Shown here piece after piece: positions 35,671-44,660 of a stretch of DNA of 64,000 bases; within the stretch, counting starts at the first letter, position 1; the number at the start of each line of letters is the position of its first letter. The stretch is from Typha latifolia. Lineage: Eukaryota; Streptophyta; Magnoliopsida; Poales; Typhaceae. Position numbers and translations under genes: made by a program. The stretch lies in contig CM034113.1 in the NCBI GenBank assembly GCA_019914945.1, positions 4,940,850 through 5,004,849 of the forward strand. Reading direction: 5' to 3'. The notes below the pieces were generated by a model. The model made no database searches, had not been told where the DNA came from, and worked only from the letters and a program-made list of their open reading frames with translations.

Positions 35671-36061
35671 TGTAACACCTTTATTTTTGCTTCCGCCTGC
35701 AGTAGTCTAACGATAGTTGGCCATTGGCAAGGGCCCTCTTCCCCTTTGTAGGGATGGTGTCTAGCGTGGAAGGGGGAACAGCCTCTCCCCTCAGGTGCAA
35801 TGCCCTAGCCGGTCAGGTTGGGACTACTCGCTTAGGCTCGAGCCCTTTGGTTGCGAGCTCATCAGTTGTAGGGTTTGGTGGCTAGAAATTGATTTGGCTT
35901 TGTCCAAAGGCCTCATCTCTCAAGCTCAGCTCACAAGGCGTGGTGAGCTTGGCCTAGCTCGATAGATCGGGCCATTTTTAATATTGGGCCGAGCAGGGAT
36001 TGAGCATGGTTTTTCTATTGGCAAAAAATGCGCCCTTGTCGGCATTTTCTTCCTCCTTTTG

Positions 36062-36115
<54 letters not shown>

Positions 36116-37255
36116 TGTCCAATCTTTTACTACCTCCCTCAAATATCAAAATAGGTGCTAATCTAGTGATTCTGTTATAGAGCACCCTAGGACCAGCACT
36201 CACCTCGTAGCCTGCTGTGATTAAATTGGCACTACTTATCTCCAAGAAACTTTAACGAATCCAGGAAAGTGGCCTAGCAACAATTATATTTATCACTTGA
36301 TATGATGGGTGATAACATAAGCATTTATGACATGTTAATTCATTTACTATAGGAAAACCTATTTGTTTAACATGTTGTCTAACATAACTTATATTATTTT
36401 AATTATTATGTGTATTCATCAGCATTCTCAGATATGTAACCCTTCTTACAATTAAATTATACTAGTCATGTTTATCTTATCATGCCATTATCAACCGAGC
36501 ACAACCATAAAAGGAATAATCTTTATGCCTTGGCAGTACTCGACACCTCTCTAGCTAGGGTTAGAGGTAGGGGATTTATATTATTACATAGCAGGGCCCC
36601 TGTCTAAAGTCTTAGTCCATGGATCCCAAACAATCAGATAGTTGTTTCGCTAAGCGATGGGTGATTTACAATTAATTGGCAAGAGTCAAGCCTTTATGGT
36701 GTTTAAGTTAGAGAAAAATAATAGAATGTCCGTGAGCGACACTATCCTTCTGTAGTGGTGGACAACTTGGCTTGCCATTCACTGAGTGACGAGCAAGTAA
36801 TTCTATCATAGGGTTTACCCTGCCTTGGGGGCTGCTATGGTTGTTGAGCGTAGTGTTGGGTGGCCGAGAGAAGGCATGTCATGTGTAAGTGGTGGATATA
36901 TGATGTGATTCAGACTACACTGAGTCATCTCGTGCATGGATACAATCTATGAGCTCTGTTTGTTGTTACATGTCGTTTTATTAGTTACATGTCGTAAGCC
37001 CTAAGTTATTGTCTAGAAGGAAACACATAGTTATTGGCAACTAGTTAGGTTTTCTGCCGCATGTATAGTATTTCAGATGGATTTGCTAGTATTGGTTTAG
37101 CGTCATGGATAATAATACACCCAGCATGGAGAAATGTATGTACAACTGTGCAACTTACCATGATGTAAACTGAAACATGCATGACATGTAATTAAGTAGC
37201 ATGGTCTTACAAGAGCACTACTACTACATTGTTATGAACAGAGCATACGCTACCT
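35671..37255 (+). repeat. Gypsy (Tekay-type) LTR fragment
   Basis: Starts TGTAACACCTTTATT, like the TGTAACACCCC start of the 40095 LTR, and continues as noncoding DNA with a CTAGGGTTAGAGG block. It has no matching 3' terminus: the chromovirus LTR at 37256 follows. An (ATT)n microsatellite lies at 36064-36113. Its segment 36745-36970 recurs inverted at 37985-38220. Confidence 0.5.
36064..36113. repeat. (ATT)n microsatellite
   Basis: About sixteen uninterrupted ATT units inside an LTR fragment. Confidence 0.95.
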
Positions 37256-38795
37256 GATCAAGATCAGATACAGGAAAGCAGCCTGCGTAGTCGGAGGAAA
37301 AGAATCACTAAATATTCTACTGTAGATCAAAAATTACGAAACTAAGGGTGATCAATCCATAACTTCATGATCTATATTTTTGGTATTTATGCCCCTTGTA
37401 GATTTTGACTACAAGTGGGATAAAAATATGAAAAAGTGGGGGTGAAAGTGAAGGTGATGGTGATGATGGGGTGAGGGATGATAATGGTGATGGGATGGAT
37501 GGATCGTGGTGTTGAGGGGGATAAAAAGGGGGGGGGAATGGTCGAGATCCCAAGAAGGAGGGAGGACTCCACAGATGAGGGGGATTAGAGAATCACCGAC
37601 ATTGAGATGGCGCACGGCTGTGGCTTGAATGAGGAGGAAGAAAGATTTTGGTAGAAAGGAAGAGAAGGGATAGAAATCAATATTCATTCATATCTCCTTT
37701 AGGTTGCCATCCGCATCTTAAGAGGCTAACCTAATAAGCCAAAAATGATAAATAATAACCCTAGATACAATAAATTCTCGTCGAATGCGTTCGAATGGGG
37801 TCGAGTGCGAACACGCAATTCACGTTCACTATCAATGCGAACATATGCAGACGTTCGCACGAGAGCGTTCGAATGGAGTCGAGAGCATTTGAATGCACAA
37901 ATTGCGTTCACAAGGGGTGTTCGAACGCAACCTCCTAACGTTTGAACGCATCCAAAATCTAAAAAAAATAACTAAAATAAAATAAGAAACAAAGCCCATA
38001 GATTGTATCCATGCACGAGATGACTTAGTATAGTCTGAATCACATCATATATCCACCACTTACCATGACATGCTCTCTCTCGGCCACCCAACACTACGCT
38101 CAATAACCATAGCAACTCTATGCTCAACAACCATAGCAGCCCCCAAGGGAGGGAAACCCTACAGTAGAATCGCTTGCCCATCACTCAGTGAATGGCATGA
38201 CCGGTCGTCCACCACTATAGATTAGTGACCTTAGTCGTAAGCCCATCACGTAAGTGTTACAGTAGCATTTTCAGTGGCCAAGTTTCAAGAGAAGCATTGG
38301 AGAGTTTATTGCCCGTTGCCCGATGTTTAATTTGTTAGCAGGTGAAGATTGAGCATCAAAGGCTTGCTGGTACCCTTCAACTGTTGGCTATTCATGAATG
38401 GAAGTGAGAGTACATTACTATGGTGTTACAAACTGGACTAATAAGAGAGTTAGATGGGGTATTTGGATTGAAGGGAGTTCTTTGATGATGATGGAAGGGA
38501 TAGAAGATGGGTGAATATAGGGATAGGGATACTTGCGATTAGAAAAGAGAATAAAACGAAGGGAAAGAAAGGGTCGCTCCTAGAGGAAGTAGGGCAACGA
38601 CAACAATATAGGTCAGGGGTCAATGTGAAGCTAGGGCAAGAAGAAGAAGAAGAAGAAGAGAGAGGAAGGGAGATAGGGAGAAAGAAGATGCATTCGAACG
38701 AGACTGCGTTTGAACGCCCCCAGCAAGAAACCTTATTTTTTTCTAAAGTAAATTTATTTCTTCCAATACAACTTGATCCAGGTCTAGTTGTATCA
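37256..38795 (-). repeat. 3' LTR of the split chromovirus, with internal insertion
   Basis: On the minus strand it starts TGATACAACTAGACCTGG right after the pol end and ends GATCTTGATCA. The part 37690-37945 matches the LTR of the 54778-59331 Gypsy: a TTCGAA-palindrome cluster, then CGACGA(G/A)AAT, TAGGGTTATT and TTAGCCTCT blocks. A foreign block at about 37955-38690, including an inverted Tekay-LTR piece, splits the palindrome cluster. Confidence 0.7.
37985..38220 (-). repeat. Inverted copy of 36745-36970
   Basis: Reverse complement matches 36745-36970 over about 220 bp (GGCTGCTATGGTTGTTGAGC, GTGTTGGGTGGCCGAGAGA, GTGGTGGATATATGATGTG, CATGGATACAATCTATG). This copy has an extra tandem duplication of about 24 bp (CTATGGTT.TTGAGC). 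The arms are about 1 kb apart. Confidence 0.88.
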
Positions 38796-40094
38796 ATCCA
38801 TCACGTTTTTGTCACCTTGATCTCAAGGTGAGAAATCCGAAAAGTGTTCCATGATGTCCGCCTCAGACTCCCACATCGCCTCGCCAGAATGTCGTTCGAG
38901 CTACTCCACTAAGATCTCAGTCTCTAGTCGCCCTTCCCAACGTCACCTTCATCTTGCCAGCACACGCACTTGCTCGTATGCTTGTATCTCATCCACTAGA
39001 TCGGGTATATCTGTGCTCACTGCCTGATCCGCCCCTACTCTCACCTGCAGTAACGACACATGAAACACTGGATGAACCTAAGACCCCTCTGGCAACTCCA
39101 ATCTGTACGCTACTGGTCCCACTTGTTCCAATATGCAAAACGATCTAAAATATTTGTATGCTAACTTGGGATTGCGTACCGAACGTAGGGTAACTTGTTG
39201 GTATGGTTGAACTCGCACGAATACAAGGTCCCCGACCACAAACTCCAACTCCCGATGTCGGCAATTATATACTTGTTTCATGCGGTTCTAATTCACTATC
39301 ATATGCTCCCGTAACCTCCGTAGAACTACATCCCGATATGCTAGCCCTATCTTTGTCTCTGTCCTCACTGCTGATGCCTTGGGGTCGTATCTCCTCAAGG
39401 TAGGTGGTGGTCTACCATACATTGCCTCGAATGGTGTCATCTTGATGGTGCTGTGAAATGTAGTATTATTGGACCACTCCACCCACGGTAAGTAGTCGAG
39501 CCATCTCCTCGGTCTCTTACCCACAAAGCATCGCAGGTATTGCTCTATGCTCTAGTTCACCAATTTAGTTTTGCCATCTATTTGTGGGTAATAGGCTGAA
39601 CTGAGGTTCAACCGAGTACCTTGGAGTGCAAAGTACTCGGTCCAAAAGTCATTAATGAATACTCGATCTCCGTCGGATACAATCGAACGCAGCATGCCGT
39701 GAAGCTTGCCAATGTCGTACATGAACACCTCCACCACCGTCCTTACTGAATATGGGTGTGCAAGGGTTGTGAAGTGAGCATACTTAGCCAATCTATCACA
39801 ATGAATATGATTGAGTACTCCCTCACAGAAGGTAAGCCCTCAATAAAATCTATATAGATGTCCTCCCAAATCCTCTCCGACATGAGCAATGTCTGGAGTA
39901 ATCCGGCTGGCCTCAGTGAGTCAGTCTTTGCCCATTGGTACACCTCACAAGCGCGTACGAATGCCCTTATCTCTTGTCGTACTCCAAGCCATGTATAACT
40001 CTGTAGTAATCTCTTATGAGTTCGTAGGAGTCCTTTTGTGTCCTGCCTCATAGATGGAATGAAAATGTTCCATCACTCTTCGTCGCAAGCCTAC
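38796..40094 (-). pseudogene. Chromovirus integrase and chromodomain
   Basis: Minus-strand, continuing the pol of 42971-44335 after a solo-LTR insertion. From the right: the zinc-binding region (40051-39930: TKGLLRTHKRLLQSYTWLG, CEVYQWAKT), the core (DIYIDFIEGLPS, then MLRSIVSDGDRVFINDFW and NLSSAYYPQIDGKT), PWVEWSNNTTFHSTIKMTPF, and the C-terminal domain (RELEFVVGDLVFVRVQPYQ). The tail (39000-38810) has HPVFHVSLL, a chromodomain-like WEGR and HFSDFHLE. A chromodomain marks chromoviruses, whose integrase inserts element DNA in the nucleus. Stops and frameshifts interrupt the sequence. Confidence 0.88.
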
Positions 40095-40129
40095 TGTAAC
40101 ACCCCAAATATTAAAAAAAAAAAAATCCC

Positions 40130-40158
40130 GTGACGCACGCGCTGAGCGCGTGCGTCAC
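40130..40158. repeat. Perfect 13-bp inverted repeat, 3-base loop
   Basis: Arms GTGACGCACGCGC and GCGCGTGCGTCAC separated by TGA, 35 bases inside the solo LTR. Confidence 0.97.
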
Positions 40159-40885
40159 AGGCGCCTGCCACTTCCCCCCTCTTTTTCTTCTTCTTCTTCT
40201 TCTTCTTCTTCTTCCCCTTCCCTCGCCGTGCACGCCATCTCTGATCTTCTTATCCCTTTCCCATCATCGCAGACTCCTCGATTCTTCCCCTCATTTTTCC
40301 TCCTCCACCGCATTGTCTCTCTCTCCCTCTCTCTCGTGGTTGCCGACGTCGGAGCCGACAGCCTCGAAGCCGCCAAAGCCCGGACCGAGATCGTTCGAGC
40401 TTGCCGGCCAACCCATCTCTTTTTCGGTAAGCTTTCCCCCCGCCATTAATTATGTAGTATAACCCCCCTTCGCTGTCGTCGGAGTCCACGGCAGCCAATG
40501 ACCTCGTATCTAGCCGCCGAACCGTGGAGCTCTAGTGGAGGGAGAGAAGCCCAATCTGGGCTTCGGGCCCTCTTTGAGGAGAGGAGGCGCCACCATGGCC
40601 GCCGGGCCATGGAGCGCTGCCGTCATCGTCGGCCCTCCTCGTCCTCTCTTTCCTTTTCTTTCCCTTTTCCCCCCCTTTTCACTTACCCGGCGATCTCGTG
40701 GCCGCCGCCGGCCTCGCTCTGCGCCGCCGGCCTCGTGGCCATGTCGTCGGCCTCGCGCTGCGTCGCCGACCTCGTGCCGGTCCGCCGCAGCCCCAAACCT
40801 CGTGGACCCCTCTCTCCGCCTTGCCCCCTTCCATCAGGAGGAGATGGGGTGGAGGGGTGGGGGTTTAACCCCCACCCATTTCCCC

Positions 40886-41111
40886 CTTAGTGGGCTGTAG
40901 TGGTCTGCAGTCCACTAAGCTAGTATTGGGGTGGGCTGCAGACCGCAGCCCACCAGCTCGGGCTGGGTGGGCTGCAGGCCGCAGCCCACCTGGCCTTGGA
41001 TCCGGGTGGGCTGCAGCTGCAGCCCCACTAGCCCATTGTTGGGTGGGCTGTAGTCTGCAGCCCACTATTCCAACCTTGGTGGGCTGTGGCTGGGCCCCCA
41101 GCCCACCAAGG
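40886..41111. repeat. Array of six consecutive hairpins
   Basis: Six quasi-palindromes at 40886-40919, 40931-40953, 40967-40989, 41006-41028, 41043-41065 and 41074-41111. Most have arms of the form GTGGGCTGC / GCAGCCCAC with 4-5 base loops (GTGGGCTGC AGACC GCAGCCCAC is exact). Spacing is about 31-45 bp. The spacer sequences differ, while the arms are conserved or compensated. Confidence 0.9.
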
Positions 41112-42970
41112 CCCTATTGCTTTTTGGGTTGGGTTTGAGCCTACCCATTGCCTCTAGCATAGCCCATTTGGGGCCATTTAGACCCTATAACCCCGTTTAT
41201 CTTTTACACCTGATTTAATTAGCCTGATCCCTCGTAATGATAATTTAGTATCATGTAAATTTTAGGATAACATAAGACTCGCCCTAGGAGACCCTTGACT
41301 CATGTAATTGCCAACCATAAATACGCTAATAAGATAATTAATTCTTTTAGTTCGCTAATCTTACGTATGGCTTACGTGAATTAATAGGATTGACACCGCG
41401 TGAGGAGGATTTTGGGTTTCCGGAGGAGTCGGCTAGGTGACGAGTTTTACTATACGGTGGAGACCCCCAGACGAGTAGAGTTATACAAATCTAGAATAAC
41501 ATAATTACAGTCATTATACCTGTCATGACACGGTAGGAAATGTCAGTATTGATGTATGCAGTTAGTACACCATGTTATATCCTTGCATATGTGGTTATTG
41601 ATAACTTGCTCATCATAACATTATGAGAATGTTAATGTAGCATAAATATTAGTGCAATAATGCTTTACATGTGTCATGTATGATATACTATTGTATAGAT
41701 GTATGATTACTGTGAATATAGAATGTAATGATCATGATGACTATAACATGTTTTATACACTCATAGACACTGCACCACTTCCACTTATTATTAGTAGTCG
41801 AATTCTGACTATGTAGTACCCTTACTCACTCAGCCCAGGGTTAAGGGTAGAGTGTATATTATATAACTATACTATTAGCGGCCTACACCTGAGGTCGGAA
41901 AGCCTGTGTGGCATTCAGGTAGTTATACTGCATAGTTAGGACTAGATTATGATGATAGAAGAATATGATTGTGAGGCAGGGATATAACTCTAGCGGTACC
42001 CGACGATGCAGGGTTAGGGCGTCTGTGGATGAGCCAAGGGCTCCTAATTCTTCCGCTGAGGGCGGTGATGATTTAGAGAGAGTGAGATACGGGATTACGA
42101 CCGGAGTCCTGAGTCTGATGGCCACAGACAACCGGTCACATGTAGTGTCGCCATACATGTGTAGGTGACATTACCGCTAGATGTGTATATATCCCCCCTC
42201 GATGTATGAGATGATGGATGATTATGTGATGGATGATAGTTTCTTAAGAGTATTTACCCTGTGTGGTGAATAGCTCGATGAGCGATGATAAGTATGATTA
42301 ATGCTTTGGTAGGCCTGAGACGACTAAACTGTTATTTTATTGCTATGCATAACATGTAAAACCTATGATTGAGATGTGTACGAATAAGAGATTGTATCAA
42401 GCTTTATATCTGTGTGAACTTATCATGATACGTTTAGGAACTAGCATGTTCCAGGATAGTGACTGGTAATCTTTATTAATTGCATTGATTTAGTAAATTG
42501 TGGTAAGTCTTTTCAATAAGCATATCGTTATCGTTAGCAAATATGGGCATACATTGGATATACACATGTGATTTCATTATTTTAAATTGTATGGATCCTA
42601 CTCGCTGGGCTGTAAGCTCACCACCTCGTGATGGCATTATTTTAGAGCTAGGGAACGCAGGTGCGGGTAGCGAGGAGTAGCTGCTTTTTCCTTTTCAGTA
42701 TGTATGTTAGTTGTGTTAAGCCCCTGCGAGGGCGTGGTGATGATGTTGTAATTTGGACTTTAGCATTGTATTTTGGATGTATATTTGGGAGGCTTGTTGT
42801 GGCCTATGGACTTGTATCCAGACTTTTATAGTTGAGTTTATTTATGGTAAAATTGTGCTATTTGTGTGCCTTGTGAAATCCTTGTACTGACAGGTCATGT
42901 GATACACCGCGTGGGAGGATTTACCCACGCGGTTTACACGTGTATTTGAAGGTTTGGGTGTTTCACCTAC

Positions 42971-43969
42971 GTTCACAGGTATCCAAATGCCCCCATGGTC
43001 TAATAGCAATCTGCCTCTACTCACAATTCTAGGATGACTCGTGGGGTCATCCTCCATCTCCTACAAGATTCTCAAGATATCTGGATCAATAGCACCTGCA
43101 GCTTGTATGGCATCTAAGAAAGAAAATATAGGCACGGACAGGGCCGCTAGTTTGGTCGGTTCGAGTAGTCAGGACAATGCGTCCACTGTCTTGTTCTCCG
43201 CTCCTTTCTTGTACTACAGCTCATAGTCATACCCCAATAGCTTGGTGACCCAACTCTGCTGTGCGAGTGTGTTAATCCACTGCTCCATAAATAAGATAAG
43301 CTCCTCTTATCTGTTCGGATCACAAATTGCCTTCCGATCAAATATAGTCTCCACCTCGTCATGGCATGCAAGATAGCGAGCATCTCTTGCTCGTAGGTTG
43401 ATAGTTGCTGTGACCTTCCGATCATGACTTTGCTAAGGTAAACAATGGGCCTCCCGGTCTGCATCAATATAGCTCTTATGCCCGCTCCCAATGCGTCGCA
43501 CTTCATCACAAATTGTTTTGTGAAGTCGAGTAGTGATAATACTGATGCGGTCGCCATTGCTATCTTCAGCTCCTTGAATGTCTTTGTCGCTGCATCAGTC
43601 CATTCAAAGTAGACATGATCAAATGGCCCAGCCCGCCCGTGCCCGGCCTGACCCGGCCCGGTTTGGACCGGGCTAAGCCCGGCCCGGACCCGGTTTAGGC
43701 CCGGCCCGACCCGAGCCCGAACTACCCATGGGCGGCACGGGCCAGCCCTTTGCCTGCCCGACCCGGCCTGAAAGCTCGCCCGTTTGGCCCGCAACTAGGC
43801 CCGCCCATTCTGCTACAGTAGCCTGCTCGTCTGCTATCGTACTTTGCCCATTCTGCTATAGTAATTTACCACTGCTATAGTAAAAAATATTTTGGTATTA
43901 TACCGTTTTGCATTATTTTAAGCACACCTTTAAAATTTTTTAATTTATTTTAATTTTTTTTAAATGGAG

Positions 43970-44006
<37 letters not shown>

Positions 44007-44335
44007 AAATAAGCTAATAGTTAAAAAAATAGCTAAAATATGGGTTGGGCTGAGTGATTGGTGGGTTGGGCCGGCCTGGCCTGACCGGCTAGCCCGATCT
44101 CTCACGGGCCGACGGGCGGTAACGGGCTAGACTATTCTAGCTCGGCCCGAACCTGGCCCGGCCCGAGTGATTGGTGGGTCGGGCCGTGAACAAATACTTA
44201 AGCCCGGTTGGCCCGAAAAGCCCGGCCCGAACCTGGCCCGGCCCGCCCGATGATCATGTCTAATTCAAAGGCATCCTTCTTCCCACAGTTAGCCACAAAC
44301 TTGCAATAGTAGCCTGACCAATAGATCTATATCAT
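42971..44335 (-). pseudogene. Chromovirus RT end and RNase H
   Basis: Minus-strand. From about 44335: the RT thumb start (SGYY.KFVAN), a MITE insertion, then FEWTDAATKTFKELK, FVMKCDALGAGIRAILMQ, PIVYLSKVMIGRSQQLSTY, EQEMLAILHAMTRWRLYLIG and FVIRTDKRSLSYLW, the usual RNase H order (catalytic D in KCDALG and Glu in YEQEM visible). A frameshift follows RSLSYLW. It ends where the solo LTR starts. The upstream RT palm, protease, gag and 5' LTR are absent; the remnant stops about 325 bp before the PPR start codon. Confidence 0.88.
43610..44262. mobile_element. hAT-type MITE with 8-bp TSD
   Basis: 653-bp element with terminal inverted repeats TAGACATGATCA / TGATCATGTCTA, flanked by an exact 8-bp duplication ATTCAAAG (43602-43609 and 44263-44270), as for hAT. 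Both ends carry GGCCCGGCCC-type subterminal repeats; the centre is AT-rich with an (AT)n run near 43975-44001. Removing it and one duplication restores the RNase H/RT frame junction. Confidence 0.93.
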
Positions 44336-44660
44336 CCTACTATTCTCTCTCTTACTTAAATATTTTAAAAGATATGACTTTCGTTGATTGATAGTAAATC
44401 GTCCATAATCCGGCAAAATGGCTGTCTGATTGTTAACACGCAAATGCCTCAAAATGAGGTCTTTTGTAATAGTGGTAATATGCACATGATAATTTGCCAA
44501 ACCCGTATATGGGAAAGATATCCCATTTTAAAGGCAAGTTAGAATTAGACTTCTTCATGCATAAGTTATGGTCTCTCTCTCTCATCTTTGTTAGCAGTCT
44601 CCCGTGCAGAAAGCTCGTGCCATCCGGTCCCGTTTAACGTTCGAAAGGTAACACTAGACC
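44336..44660 (+). promoter_or_regulatory. Upstream region of the PPR gene
   Basis: 325 bp between the chromovirus remnant and the PPR start codon. Contains a (TC)n run (about 44571-44582) that could be a plant pyrimidine-patch promoter or leader element. No convincing TATA box. Confidence 0.4.

Larger units (their letters stand above)
40095..42965 (+). repeat. 2.87-kb Gypsy solo LTR
   Basis: Begins TGTAACACCCCAAA and ends TTTGGGTGTTTCA, and is flanked by an exact 5-bp duplication CCTAC (40090-40094 and 42966-42970). It splits the chromovirus pol between RNase H and integrase. No internal genes: the G/C-rich open frames at 40130-40900 have no domain. Notable contents are a perfect 13-bp hairpin (40130-40158), a (TTC)n run (40186-40213), and six consecutive hairpins (40886-41111). 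Orientation is judged from the terminal structure. Confidence 0.9.

Noticed and set aside
37365..37687. Overlapping Pro/His-rich minus-strand open frames
   Set aside because: Low-complexity CCATCAC-type DNA inside the chromovirus LTR; three frames are open at once and none has a domain.
40130..40900. Several overlapping G/C-rich open frames of 80-130 codons
   Set aside because: They lie inside a solo LTR with clean target duplication, overlap in several frames, and have only low-complexity Ser/Pro/Arg runs. Open frames are expected in GC-rich DNA.
43147..43794. 215-codon open frame read as one gene
   Set aside because: Its first third is MITE sequence and the rest RNase H; the join is an insertion junction.
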